DNA from: a virus
DNA length: 28,948 nt
IMG/VR virus record: IMGVR_UViG_3300020221_000090
Coordinates: 1-28,948 of that record
Direction: 5' to 3' (one strand)
The translations under genes and the position numbers were made by a program. The notes below the pieces were generated by a model, which did not search any database, was not told the DNA's origin, and saw only the letters and a program-made list of their open reading frames with translations. Shown piece after piece: positions 14,103-22,833 of the stretch; position 1 is the first letter of the stretch, and the number at the start of each line of letters is the position of its first letter.

Positions 14103-15677
14103 TTATTTAGTAATTGCAGTATTAAAAGCGGTATTAATATCAGGAGTTGCTGGACCACTCACAGCTTGTGTTTGTTCTGGTGGTGTCGTTGTAGGTTGGT
14201 CAGATTGCTCATCGCTCAATTCTGATTGCATACGCTCAATTCCTTCTTCATCAAAGTGAAGAACATGTTTACGAACCCATGCTTTCGAGAAATATGTTCC
14301 AACATATGGATCAATTTGTTGCATAAGTTGAAGACGAATAGCCATTAACTCAGATTCTTTGATTTCTGCGAAGTTATTATCTTTCAAGAAATCGTAATGA
14401 ATTTTTTCTTTTAATTCTTGCCACTCATCAACTGAGCAAATACCTTTAAGCGCTAACTGACGTTCCATTAATTCATCAAACAAAATACTAAATTTAGATC
14501 TTAAACGCTCAACAAATTTACTGAACTTTAATTCGTCGCGCGTAATTTCTGTAGAACGACCAAGAGCAAATCCAGTTGTTGTTTCTAGACGAGAAACTGG
14601 TACATTTAAAGCCTTGTATAGTTTCTTTTCAAAATAGTTGACGTCAGATAATTCACCAAGATTTTGTCCTGCTGGGAGTGTTGTAATTTCTGTTGATTTA
14701 CCTTCACCGCGACGTGGAATCCAAAAATCTTCCATCATTGAAAGGAATTTACGATCGTCCTTTACTTCACCAGTTGTGCTATCGTATACAACTTTGTTTC
14801 TAAACTTGGTCATAATATCACGAAGATATTGTTCTGATTTAATCTTCGGCATGTTACCAACGTCAATATAGAACACACGACGTTCTGGTGCGCGCGATAA
14901 ACGATAGATAACAACTGCATCCTCAACCAAACGTAGTTGATTAAGTGGTTTGATTGCTTTATGCAAGAAAGAAAGAACTAGCATTCTTCTTGGATCCATC
15001 AAACCAGAATTCACATTGACAATTGCATCTGGTGCAATTTTTACGCTTGCATCTGTTGGTGAAGTTACAACAGTCTGACCTGTGGTTGTTGCTCTGTCGT
15101 TAAACACATAAAATTCTTGTGTTCCTTTAACAACTTCAACACCTGTACGTGGATCTTTTTCGCGTATAACTTGACGCGCTTTTTTAATTTTTCTTGGGTC
15201 AATGTAGACAAGATCTTGAATGCCCAGTCTTGGCTGTTTTTGATCAACCAAAACTTGATAATACAATCTTCCGTCAATATACCAACGACGAAATATATCT
15301 GCGCCTTCGTTTGAGAAATCTAACATACGAAGAACGTTTTGAAATTCTTCGCGAATCATGTCTTTAATATTATCTGGTTGTTCTAAATCATCAAGAATAA
15401 TCGTAACCGTTTTTCCAGTTACGTCATGAACGATTGCTTCGTTTACGATATCATCAACCGCAGACTCAAGTTCTGGCTGCATAGCCATTTCACGATAACG
15501 AGTAATTAAATCGTTTTCGTTTTTAAAACTTGTTTCTAGATCGAGATAAGTTCCGAAATATCCGCCAGCGGATATATTCACTGCACCATCATCTGCAGCG
15601 GGTGCAGTGATTGCTGGTTGAATACTAACCTCTTCTTTTTTGCGCGCAATCTCGAAACCGAAAAGATTAATTGCCAT
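14103..15677 (-). CDS. gp20: gp20 portal vertex protein
   Basis: Dodecameric portal that initiates head assembly, serves as packaging channel and joins head to neck. 524 aa, the same length class as T4 gp20. T4-type portal features: LITRYREMAMQPELESAVDD (about 58-77) with IVNEAIV after it, RRWYIDGRLYYQVLVD (about 130-145), YIDPRKIKKARQV, AVVIYRLSRAPERRVFYIDV, DFWIPRRGEGKSTEITTLPA and LNVPVSRLE. The C-terminal ~40 residues are Pro/Thr/Gln-rich and variable. GGAG is 7 nt before the ATG. The hairpin terminator of gp19 lies just upstream with no consensus late promoter between, so its own transcription source is unclear. Confidence 0.97.
   Translation of the reverse strand: MAINLFGFEIARKKEEVSIQPAITAPAADDGAVNISAGGYFGTYLDLETSFKNENDLITRYREMAMQPELESAVDDIVNEAIVHDVTGKTVTIILDDLEQPDNIKDMIREEFQNVLRMLDFSNEGADIFRRWYIDGRLYYQVLVDQKQPRLGIQDLVYIDPRKIKKARQVIREKDPRTGVEVVKGTQEFYVFNDRATTTGQTVVTSPTDASVKIAPDAIVNVNSGLMDPRRMLVLSFLHKAIKPLNQLRLVEDAVVIYRLSRAPERRVFYIDVGNMPKIKSEQYLRDIMTKFRNKVVYDSTTGEVKDDRKFLSMMEDFWIPRRGEGKSTEITTLPAGQNLGELSDVNYFEKKLYKALNVPVSRLETTTGFALGRSTEITRDELKFSKFVERLRSKFSILFDELMERQLALKGICSVDEWQELKEKIHYDFLKDNNFAEIKESELMAIRLQLMQQIDPYVGTYFSKAWVRKHVLHFDEEGIERMQSELSDEQSDQPTTTPPEQTQAVSGPATPDINTAFNTAITK
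14104..14110 (-). promoter_or_regulatory. CTAAATA late-promoter variant before gp67, fused to the gp20 stop
   Basis: Minus strand CTAAATA formed by the final Thr-Lys-stop codons of gp20 (ACT AAA TAA). It is followed 18-24 nt later by the gp67 start with GGAG between. It is the same heptamer as upstream of gp18 and at 9332-9338. Confidence 0.5.
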
Positions 15678-15688
15678 ATGTTACTCCA

Positions 15689-15720
15689 TAATAAAACAAA
15701 AGGAGAGAAAATCCTCTCCT
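15689..15720 (-). terminator. Hairpin terminator between gp19 and gp20
   Basis: Minus strand AGGAGAG (15720-15714), loop GATTTT, CTCTCCT (15707-15701), followed by TTTTGTTTTATT. A 7-bp perfect stem with a T-rich tail, 15 nt after the gp19 stop. It probably ends the sheath/tube transcript, possibly partially, because gp20 has no obvious promoter of its own. Confidence 0.8.
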
Positions 15721-15734
15721 CTTGGATTTCAAAT

Positions 15735-16337
15735 TTAGGCAGTTGTTGTGAATAATGAAGTACCAGTGAATCCGCTTGTCGTACTCACTTCTGTCCAGTA
15801 TTGATACTGGAATGTCACTGAAAACTCTTCAACTGTATCGTTTGAACCCCAATCTAGATCGATTGGTGTGATATCAATTGGAAACATTCCAACGAAACGA
15901 TATCTCTTTGCGGTGCCGCCAGTTTTTCTGTATTGTGTTACAGTTGCATCACTCGCATAACCACCTGTGTTTCCAATTAATCTGCCACCAGATGATGTGT
16001 TTCTGGCACTATTAGAGCGAAGGTTGGTTACATTGTTGTTGATGCCGCGCATCCAAGCGTCCATCGAATTACGAATTGCAAAGTTTTCGTCATTGATAAT
16101 TGTAACTGTCCAATCTGCGAAAGTACGATTACCAGCAACTTTAACTTCACGACCGAAATATTGAAGAGGAACGCTACCTAGTGTTGATCCAGGTAATTGC
16201 GCCGTCTTTACCATAAAGCGAGCAAGGCTTGCCACGTTTTGAACGTAAGAAGGGAAACCGAGTTCTACTTCAAATAGATTAGGACGAGCACCATCATCTA
16301 CGAGTACACTACGAAATTGATCTGCATTAAATGCCAT
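15735..16337 (-). CDS. gp19: gp19 tail tube protein
   Basis: Forms the hexameric rings of the inner tail tube. 200 aa (T4 163). Segments: NLFEVELGFPSYVQNVASLA near residue 20, KTAQLPGSTLGSVPLQYFGR (about 44-63), an FADWTVTI strand, DAWMRGINNN (about 92-101), a Ser/Asn/Gly-rich loop, YRFVGMFPIDITPIDLDW (about 144-161) and FSVTFQYQYW. The insertion at about 103-135 accounts for the extra length relative to T4. It is preceded by an AATAAATA element fused to the gp18 stop and by AGGAG, so it can be made separately and in excess of the sheath. Confidence 0.94.
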   Translation of the reverse strand: MAFNADQFRSVLVDDGARPNLFEVELGFPSYVQNVASLARFMVKTAQLPGSTLGSVPLQYFGREVKVAGNRTFADWTVTIINDENFAIRNSMDAWMRGINNNVTNLRSNSARNTSSGGRLIGNTGGYASDATVTQYRKTGGTAKRYRFVGMFPIDITPIDLDWGSNDTVEEFSVTFQYQYWTEVSTTSGFTGTSLFTTTA

Positions 16338-16362
16338 TGTTTTTACTCCTGAGCCTTTATGC

Positions 16363-16370
16363 TATTTATT
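16363..16370 (-). promoter_or_regulatory. AATAAATA late-type promoter before gp19, overlapping gp18 stop
   Basis: Minus strand TAATAAATAG: the TAA stop of gp18 forms the 5' part of an NATAAATA element. The gp19 ATG is 26 nt downstream with AGGAG between. Agrees with the NATAAATA late consensus reported for marine T4-like phages. Confidence 0.65.
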
Positions 16371-18063
16371 AGAAGCGTCCTACGATTTCATCGAAGGCAA
16401 CACCTGAGCGAACAGCAACAAAGTTCAACTGTATAAAGTTAATTGCCTTGGCTGGCTTAATGTAGATGTCACCAACAAACTGATTGCTATCGACGATTTG
16501 AGAAGTATTGTTTGTCTCATCGCAAACAACACGGAAATCATAGATACCGCGACGTGATTGTACAAGTCGTAGGAATGGCTCGACAAGATTTACAAATTGT
16601 GATCTTGTAAACTCATCATTGAACTCGAACAACTGAGCGCGAGCAGCACGAGCAATTGCTTTTTCAAGAACGATAAACAAGCGACGGACATTGATTCTAT
16701 CAAATGCACTTGGCTTGCTTAGAAGCGTCTTATCACCAAAGAGAACAGTTCCTTCTCCTGGGAAAGATACAATTGGGTTCACATTATTCTTGTAAAGCGT
16801 ATCGCGTTGTGTTTGGTTCGGATTAAATGCCAATTTAACAACATTCTTCAATTGACCGCGATTAAATCCAGCTGGTGAGAACCATGGATCACGATCACGA
16901 TCAGTTTGCGCGCAGAGACCAGCAGTGTCACCGTTACATGGGACCCAGCGATAAGTGTCGTTATACTTGTCGTACTGATACTTCCAGTTGCTATCTATTA
17001 CTGCGAATGAGTTGGATACGTTAGCAAGAGCATTATTACGATAGTTAACAATTGCTGTTGTTGGATCAGCTGCTTGGCAATTTGCTAGGGATGGTGATAT
17101 GAACGTCAAGCAATCGCGTCTTGCACCTGCTAGAGTTATTGTTGTACCAACAACTGTTTCAGAGTGACCAGCAGTCATTACCAAACTAATGTCAACATTG
17201 TCTGTTGAAGCAAACTGAGTATAAGCAGTTTGAACATTGCCATCAGTTGGTGTGGCATCTGTACCTTGTACAAATGAAATGCCGTTTAGATTTTCGCCAT
17301 CGAAGAAGTGAGTAGCATTAGCAGCAACACCCCATGTTGCGCTATTTTGTCCCATTGCATACACCCAACGAGAGTTCGTATAAAGAACATCGCGCCAGTA
17401 TAGTGATGCACCACTTTCATCTCTAGCATTTGTTGCTTTAGATACATTTGAGTAGCGCTCGATCACTGTATTAGGTGTTCCTGTGATCAAACCATCTTCG
17501 TCGATAACTGCAATATGCATTTCATCATTTGCATTTGACTTAAAGTTTGCAGCGATATATCCTGAAGTTCCTGGTGCTCTGTCGAAATATGGAGCATATG
17601 TCCAAGTTGAAAACACACCAGCATTTGCGTTTGCACAGATTGCAACCTTTAGTGAGTTTCCAAGAGATCCTGGAAAACGAGCTGCTACAACAATATTCGC
17701 ATTCGAAGTAGTGAAGAAACTATTAAAGTAGTGATCTTCATTGCGAATTTTTGTATTGCCTGCCCATGAGGCTACATTAAGTCCAACTGCAGCGTTTAGA
17801 GTTGCAGCATCAGCACGAGAAACGAATAGGCTGTTGCTATATGAAAGGAAATTTGCTGCTGTAAAAAATGTTAAAAACGTGTCTGAGTCTGGTTTACCGA
17901 AAACCGCAACCAACTCGTCCTCTGTTGAAACAGCACGAACAACATCAATTGGTCCCCACTGAAATGCGCCAGCAACAGCGCCAGTGGATGTGGAAACTGA
18001 TGGTACAACTGTTGTTGCGTCAATTTCGGAAACATTCACGCCTGGTGATACTTGAAAAGCCAT
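16369..18063 (-). CDS. gp18: gp18 contractile tail sheath protein
   Basis: Polymerises around the tube and contracts during infection. 564 aa (T4 659). N-terminus MAFQVSPGVNVSEIDATTVV and FGKPDSDTFLTFFTAANFLSYSN are typical. The middle third (about 105-320) is the variable, surface-exposed protease-resistant region. The C-terminal sheath core is clear: FDRINVRRLFIVLEKAIARA, FEFNDEFTRSQFVNLVEPFL, RRGIYDFRVVCDETNN and a final NFIQLNFVAVRSG ending GRF. AGGAG is 7 nt before the ATG, and a CTAAATA element lies 42-48 nt upstream. Confidence 0.97.
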   Translation of the reverse strand: MAFQVSPGVNVSEIDATTVVPSVSTSTGAVAGAFQWGPIDVVRAVSTEDELVAVFGKPDSDTFLTFFTAANFLSYSNSLFVSRADAATLNAAVGLNVASWAGNTKIRNEDHYFNSFFTTSNANIVVAARFPGSLGNSLKVAICANANAGVFSTWTYAPYFDRAPGTSGYIAANFKSNANDEMHIAVIDEDGLITGTPNTVIERYSNVSKATNARDESGASLYWRDVLYTNSRWVYAMGQNSATWGVAANATHFFDGENLNGISFVQGTDATPTDGNVQTAYTQFASTDNVDISLVMTAGHSETVVGTTITLAGARRDCLTFISPSLANCQAADPTTAIVNYRNNALANVSNSFAVIDSNWKYQYDKYNDTYRWVPCNGDTAGLCAQTDRDRDPWFSPAGFNRGQLKNVVKLAFNPNQTQRDTLYKNNVNPIVSFPGEGTVLFGDKTLLSKPSAFDRINVRRLFIVLEKAIARAARAQLFEFNDEFTRSQFVNLVEPFLRLVQSRRGIYDFRVVCDETNNTSQIVDSNQFVGDIYIKPAKAINFIQLNFVAVRSGVAFDEIVGRF

Positions 18064-18104
18064 GTTATTGCTCCTATAATATGGAGATTAAGAAATCTAC
18101 GAAA

Positions 18105-18111
18105 TATTTAG
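18105..18111 (-). promoter_or_regulatory. CTAAATA late-promoter variant before gp18
   Basis: Minus strand CTAAATA in the 61-nt gap between gp17 and gp18, leaving a leader of roughly 35 nt before the gp18 ATG. It would make gp18 independent of the lower-level packaging transcript. Confidence 0.5.
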
Positions 18112-18124
18112 TATTTTAAGTTTT

Positions 18125-19756
18125 TTAACGAGTAAACGGTCTCCAAAGGTCACCACCTTCTACATAAGACCCATCATTACCATCTATATCAAGATGACCA
18201 GCAAGCATAGTTGGAAGCGATTCTTCTTCGATTTGACGCATTTGTTCTTCATAAAGTCTTGTTTTTAAATTAGAATCAGTAAATTCAGCAAAAAATGATT
18301 GATTTGTCATCCAAGAGAACAAAACTAAACACATTACAAGATCATCATGACTTCCTTCTTCTGCTTCGAAGCTGTTTCCTTTGGCTATAAAGGTAGAAAG
18401 TTCTGAGATTAAATCAAAATCTTGAATAATTATTTTTTGTTGCTCAATTAAATTCTTAAGAATAGAAGTACCGAGACGTTTTACTGATTTGGTGGTTCGT
18501 ACACCACGATTAGACTTGTTTCCATAACCCCAAGTTAGAGCAATTTTACCTTTAAGATCTACTGTAGAAAGAATATTTTCATATTCATAGTCCTCAAAGA
18601 GAGAATCTACGACCTGTTGACCATTATCCCCGATTTCTACTAATGCATAGGCTTGATTGTAATAGTCAGCAACTTTTTTTATAACACTAGGATACACTAA
18701 AGGGCTAATTTCATTGTTTTTATATGTTGCGACCACTTTATAGGGCATCGTAGAGACGCTAAGAACAGTAAATGCTGAATAATCAAGACCCTTTCCTCTT
18801 GATGTGTCGGCAACTAGCACATAATTTTGTCCTTGTATTGGTTGTTCGTAAATTTTGATTCCTGTATCAGATATATGTAATGGTTTTACGAATGCAAGAG
18901 ACTTTAAACCAGCTACAGAGATAAGTGTTCCTGCTGAAACCATAAACTCGCATTCCATTTCTTGTGAAAACTTCTGTTCTCCAAGAACTCGACGCTGCTC
19001 ATCTGCCCATTGTTGTGTTCTTCCTGGGACTTGACGCCAATTTGCTTCAATATGCGTAAATCCATTGTGACCTTCAACAGCTTCCGTCCACATTCTATAA
19101 TAGTGATTCATCCCATTCGGTGTTGAAGAAATAAGAATCTTGGAAGTTTCACCAGAAGAAATAGTTGGGTAAACAGATGTAAAAAATTCTTCGGCAATAT
19201 TACTTGGCACGAATGCAAACTCGTCAAGATACAATAATGAAATAGAGAAACCACGAATCGCACTAGAAGCAGTTGATGTTGCCATCACACGACAATTATT
19301 TTCTAATTCTATATCGCCTTTGTTCCAAACGCGAACACCTTGTTGCAACCACAATGGCAAAGATTCATATGCAATTTTAACGCGATTCAAAATTTCTCTT
19401 GCAGTTGGTGCTTTGTTTGCTAGAATTGCAACGAACTTGTCTTCATTGAATAAGATATACCAAAGAATATAGCCAACAACCATCGTGGTCTTACCGACCT
19501 GACGACCAGCCTTTACAATCACACGACGATTCGTATTGATATCAGTGATGGCTTCTTTTTGAAACGGATACAGTGAAATTTGAACGAACCCTTTATCAAG
19601 TGTAATAATCTTGACATAGTTTTCAATAAAATAAATTGGATCTTGCGCGCAGCGAACAAACTCACGGACTTGATCTTCCGTAAGTTGTAATTGCATATTA
19701 ATCTTCTTTAAATTTGGGTTCCCCAAATAATTCTTTATTCTAGTCGCTAGATTCAT
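18125..19756 (-). CDS. gp17: gp17 large terminase (packaging ATPase-nuclease)
   Basis: DNA-translocating motor and headful nuclease. 543 aa (T4 610; the T4 N-terminal extension is absent). ATPase: adenine-binding FQKEAI, Walker A GRQVGKTT (84-91), Walker B LLYLDE (174-179), coupling motif ISSTPNG (209-215). RNase H-like nuclease: Asp317 in VLVADTSRGKG, Glu374 in ALVEIGDNG, Asp471/472 in GSHDDLVMCLVLF; all three catalytic acids are kept. The N-terminal GNPNLKKINMQLQLTEDQVR aligns with T4 GLPNLKRANIKTQWTREMVE, which supports the ATG at 19756 rather than the later Met21. It overlaps gp16 by 17 nt. Confidence 0.98.
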   Translation of the reverse strand: MNLATRIKNYLGNPNLKKINMQLQLTEDQVREFVRCAQDPIYFIENYVKIITLDKGFVQISLYPFQKEAITDINTNRRVIVKAGRQVGKTTMVVGYILWYILFNEDKFVAILANKAPTAREILNRVKIAYESLPLWLQQGVRVWNKGDIELENNCRVMATSTASSAIRGFSISLLYLDEFAFVPSNIAEEFFTSVYPTISSGETSKILISSTPNGMNHYYRMWTEAVEGHNGFTHIEANWRQVPGRTQQWADEQRRVLGEQKFSQEMECEFMVSAGTLISVAGLKSLAFVKPLHISDTGIKIYEQPIQGQNYVLVADTSRGKGLDYSAFTVLSVSTMPYKVVATYKNNEISPLVYPSVIKKVADYYNQAYALVEIGDNGQQVVDSLFEDYEYENILSTVDLKGKIALTWGYGNKSNRGVRTTKSVKRLGTSILKNLIEQQKIIIQDFDLISELSTFIAKGNSFEAEEGSHDDLVMCLVLFSWMTNQSFFAEFTDSNLKTRLYEEQMRQIEEESLPTMLAGHLDIDGNDGSYVEGGDLWRPFTR

Positions 19757-20150
19757 TTTTAAGTTTCTTCAACAACTCAGCAGTTGATCCAACGAATACT
19801 GCCTTATCCACTGTAATATTTGTAGGAGCGGCAGGTCCTTTTGGTTGTAATTCTTGTTGTTGTTTTTGAAGGATCATTAATTTTTCTGTGACATCAGAAA
19901 GATTTTTGATCATATTTGCAGCAACTTCATAGGCTCTTGGATGTTGTGATTCTTTTGCAACTTCTAGAATACCATCTAATGCTTCGTTGCCCTTTTCAAT
20001 AAGATTATAATAATTTGATCGAGAATAATGTGCATCTGGATTATTTGTGTTGTCGTGATGCAATGTTATGGGCTTGTCAGATTTGTCATTTACAACAGGC
20101 ACATAATTTTTATTTAATAACTCAGCAAGATTTTTATCAACATCACTCAT
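19740..20150 (-). CDS. gp16: gp16 small terminase subunit
   Basis: Regulates and stimulates gp17 and recognises or positions DNA for packaging. 136 aa (T4 164). A variable polar N-terminus (1-45) is followed by YYNLIEKGNEALDGILEVAK and QHPRAYEVAANMIKNLSDVT (about 66-95), the helical oligomerisation core with the conserved HPRAYEV. A Gln-rich helix, a TNITVDKAVFVGSTAEL segment and a Lys/Glu C-terminus follow. The ATG overlaps the gp15 stop (ATGA) and the end overlaps gp17 by 17 nt, the standard 15-16-17 coupling. Confidence 0.92.
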   Translation of the reverse strand: MSDVDKNLAELLNKNYVPVVNDKSDKPITLHHDNTNNPDAHYSRSNYYNLIEKGNEALDGILEVAKESQHPRAYEVAANMIKNLSDVTEKLMILQKQQQELQPKGPAAPTNITVDKAVFVGSTAELLKKLKNESSD

Positions 20151-21157
20151 GTTATATTGGGGAATTCCTCAACAGTTGTATCAAATCCGAATGCAGTATT
20201 TACGTTAGCAGTGTTAGGATCAGGTGTAACAGTTATGCTTACTAATTGTTGATCATTTGTGCCAAACGAAATTATATTATATGACGCATTGGATACTGCA
20301 CCAGTTATAAAATGACCAGAAGCAAGAACACCTGTAGTATCCACAACAATAAGAGTATTCGTAGAAGGACTCCAAGCATCTACATATGCAGTTGCAGAGG
20401 CAACATCAAAATTATTTCCTTGATAAACAAGTTCGCCAACTTTAAATGTACCTGTTCCGCCACTACCTGCTCCACTATTAATGGTGATTTTGCGAGAAGA
20501 GTTGGCATTAAATACATCATTGAATGTATTAGCAGAAGATGTTCTAATTACATCAACATTAGATATTGGACCGTACATATACCCCTTCATAGTGAAGTTT
20601 AATGTCCAATTTAAAACGCGCAACGTATCGATACCACCAATATAATCTGAATCATAAACAACATTTTGAAGAATAATTGGTATGTCTATTGGTTGATTTA
20701 ATCCTGTTAAATCAGCTGTAAGTGTATAGTCTGGCGCAAAATATGGTAAAATTTGTTCTACGATTTGTGTACCATCTTCAGTGTTACGGACGTAGATATT
20801 CAAACTAAAATCAAAATTATATGGCGTCATTCGCACACTGCGAAGAAGCGTATCGCTGAGTGGTGAAAAATTGCGATTAAACATGCTTGTTTTACGAACA
20901 GGATCATATGTAATTGAAGTCATTTCAAAACTCATTCTCGGTAATGTAATTTGCACAGCCTGATTCATATTTGGATCTTGCTGTAAACGCGAATAAAATT
21001 TTTCTTTTTGTGCATAAGAAAGTGGAACAGTAATTCTTTCAAGTTCAGTTGTTCCCGCTTTATTATATCGCACAAGGCGAATGTTGTTGAACATCGTGCC
21101 AAACGCCACGACCATTTTTCTTGTAACACGATGATAAAAATGTGTGCTAGAAAGCAT
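20147..21157 (-). CDS. gp15: gp15 tail sheath stabiliser/tail terminator with extra C-terminal domain
   Basis: Hexameric terminator that caps the contracted or extended sheath and docks the head. The T4 gp15 signature runs through residues about 5-210: VPLSYAQKEKFYSRLQ (T4 VPITYASKEHFMMKL), ITLPRMSFEMTSITYDPVRK, SLNIYVRNTEDGTQIVEQIL with PYFAPDY. Residues about 237-297 are an added beta domain (VGELVYQGNNF, then TAYVDAWSPS and LIVVDTTG) that also occurs at the end of gp14. The start is the ATG at 21157, 2 nt after the gp14 TAA, giving 336 aa. The frame is open upstream to a TTG at 21199, which would overlap gp14 and has no support. Confidence 0.93.
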   Translation of the reverse strand: MLSSTHFYHRVTRKMVVAFGTMFNNIRLVRYNKAGTTELERITVPLSYAQKEKFYSRLQQDPNMNQAVQITLPRMSFEMTSITYDPVRKTSMFNRNFSPLSDTLLRSVRMTPYNFDFSLNIYVRNTEDGTQIVEQILPYFAPDYTLTADLTGLNQPIDIPIILQNVVYDSDYIGGIDTLRVLNWTLNFTMKGYMYGPISNVDVIRTSSANTFNDVFNANSSRKITINSGAGSGGTGTFKVGELVYQGNNFDVASATAYVDAWSPSTNTLIVVDTTGVLASGHFITGAVSNASYNIISFGTNDQQLVSITVTPDPNTANVNTAFGFDTTVEEFPNIT

Positions 21158-21159
21158 AA

Positions 21160-22029
21160 TTACTCGTCTGAACTTCCGAATGGATTTGTTTCTGACCAAT
21201 CAAGAATATTGTCAGCTTCTGTTTCAATTCTAACATTATCATCATAAGGCTCAGTTGCATCTTCTTGAGTATTACCACTTACCAAAGTCCATTGTGCGTC
21301 TGAACTTACACCTATTACTGTAGCACCTGTAAATGCTCCACGTATGTTTCTTAAAACTAATTTAAGATTTGTTTTATCCCAAGAACGCACGTATGCTTTT
21401 GCTGTTGAAGCAGCAAGCGAAGCACCTTGATAAACTATTTCACCATCTATATATGTAGAGGTTCCGCCAGCTTGCATTGTAAACTCAATACTAAATGCAT
21501 TTTGATCAGCAACCTCATCTATAGATGGAACACCAGTTGTAAGAATTTCACCATTGTATTTAAACGTCTCGCATGAGAGTCCATACATGTATGCTGCTAC
21601 TTTACCAGCCTGAAAGAAGTTCTTTTCTTCTTCGACATTTTTTATTTCCATTAATTTTTCTTGAACTGATAGATAAATTAAATCGCCTTCTTTTGGTGTG
21701 TTTCTTGTTGTATACGGAATATATCTTTCAAAGGTGCGTCGTGCTAATGCTAACTCAACACCCTTTTCTATTTGTAAACCAAACTTACTGAAAAATTCTT
21801 GATTACCTTTAAAGTTGTCAAAGGTTTCAAGATAAACTTCCATTTTGTATGCACTCGTGTATGATTTAACTGGATCGTCACCAAATAACTCATCAAGTTC
21901 TGACTGAGAATCGCGCGGAATGTAGTAAATGTCAATGCCGTGATTTTTGATTGATTCAATCACCATATCTTCAATAAGGAATTGTTCTCTTGATGCATCC
22001 TGATAGTTAAAATATACGCTTGTCGCCAT
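21160..22029 (-). CDS. gp14: gp14 neck protein
   Basis: Neck/head-completion protein between portal and tail. 289 aa (T4 256). Typical N-terminus MATSVYFNYQDASREQFLIE, GIDIYYIPRDSQSELDELFG (about 31-50), MEVYLETFDNFKGNQEFFSK (about 63-82) and RYIPYTTRNTPKEGDLIYL (about 102-120). Residues about 186-251 form an additional domain (YIDGEIVYQGASLAASTAKA, then YVRSWDKTNLKLVLRNIRG) absent from the classic T4 part and shared with gp15. The C-terminus is acidic and ends SSDE. It starts 4 nt after gp13. Confidence 0.94.
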   Translation of the reverse strand: MATSVYFNYQDASREQFLIEDMVIESIKNHGIDIYYIPRDSQSELDELFGDDPVKSYTSAYKMEVYLETFDNFKGNQEFFSKFGLQIEKGVELALARRTFERYIPYTTRNTPKEGDLIYLSVQEKLMEIKNVEEEKNFFQAGKVAAYMYGLSCETFKYNGEILTTGVPSIDEVADQNAFSIEFTMQAGGTSTYIDGEIVYQGASLAASTAKAYVRSWDKTNLKLVLRNIRGAFTGATVIGVSSDAQWTLVSGNTQEDATEPYDDNVRIETEADNILDWSETNPFGSSDE

Positions 22030-22033
22030 TTAA

Positions 22034-22795
22034 TTATCCAACAAACATAGATGCAGGCGACTCGTACATGTCTCTTAATTTTTCTTCTAGTTTTTCAATT
22101 TCTAGAATTGCATCATTATAAATCTTTTCACCATTTACAACTAGACCACCAGGAAGTGTGTAGTTTGCATATTTTGTTAAATTAGAACCCCACTGCATTT
22201 TAAATAATGCAGTGGTATATTCTTTTAACCATTGATCAGAATAAATTTTATCATAAACTTCCGGATCAACAATTCTAAATCCTTGAAAAACAATATAATC
22301 GTTTGGATTTACTCTTGAATCCCAATCCATATAGATATCAAGACGTTTAGTTTTTTTATTAAAATTAAATGGGATTTCACCAGTTACGATCATATCTAAC
22401 ATTGATAAATGTTGTCTGGCAATATAATAATATGTGTAAGAACTTGCTAATAAATTATAAAAATCGTTAAGTCTAATTTGATAATTAATGTCAAAAATAT
22501 TAAATCCAGATGTTCCTTGTGAACTGATGCTAGCACCAGTGATTGGCATTACTCTTGAAATGCCAATTATATTATCAGAGAGTCTAATGTAACGATTTGT
22601 TTGATCTGATGTAGTTACTTTATGCGCAAGATAACAATCTTCAGTTCCATCGTAATGAAACTCGCGATATTTGTTTAATGCATCATCAATGCGATCATCT
22701 AATTGGTCGTCATCAACATTAATGTCAATAACTGGAAATCCCAAACGACGAAGGCAATAATCTTTAAGTTCTGTGCGTGTTGTTGGGATTCCCAT
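22034..22795 (-). CDS. gp13: gp13 neck (head completion) protein
   Basis: Forms, with gp14, the collar that seals the packaged head and receives the tail. 253 aa (T4 309). Family features: TRTELKDYCLRRLGFPVIDI (about 7-26) followed by NVDDDQLDDRIDDALNKYRE, YYYIARQHLSMLDMI (about 121-135), LDIYMDWDSRVNPNDYIVFQ and GFRIVDP, ALFKMQWGSNLTKYANYTLP and GGLVVNGE. It is the first gene of the 13-14-15-16-17 block, with an AATAAATA element 31-38 nt upstream at the end of the fibre gene. Confidence 0.95.
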   Translation of the reverse strand: MGIPTTRTELKDYCLRRLGFPVIDINVDDDQLDDRIDDALNKYREFHYDGTEDCYLAHKVTTSDQTNRYIRLSDNIIGISRVMPITGASISSQGTSGFNIFDINYQIRLNDFYNLLASSYTYYYIARQHLSMLDMIVTGEIPFNFNKKTKRLDIYMDWDSRVNPNDYIVFQGFRIVDPEVYDKIYSDQWLKEYTTALFKMQWGSNLTKYANYTLPGGLVVNGEKIYNDAILEIEKLEEKLRDMYESPASMFVG

Positions 22796-22825
22796 TTTTT
22801 TATCTCAAAAATAAAAGAATAATAT

Positions 22826-22833
22826 TATTTATT
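22826..22833 (-). promoter_or_regulatory. AATAAATA late-type promoter before gp13, overlapping the fibre-gene stop
   Basis: Minus strand ACATAATAAATAATA: the stop codon of the preceding fibre gene contributes to the NATAAATA element, the same arrangement as gp18/gp19. Positioned to transcribe the gp13-gp17 block. Confidence 0.65.
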
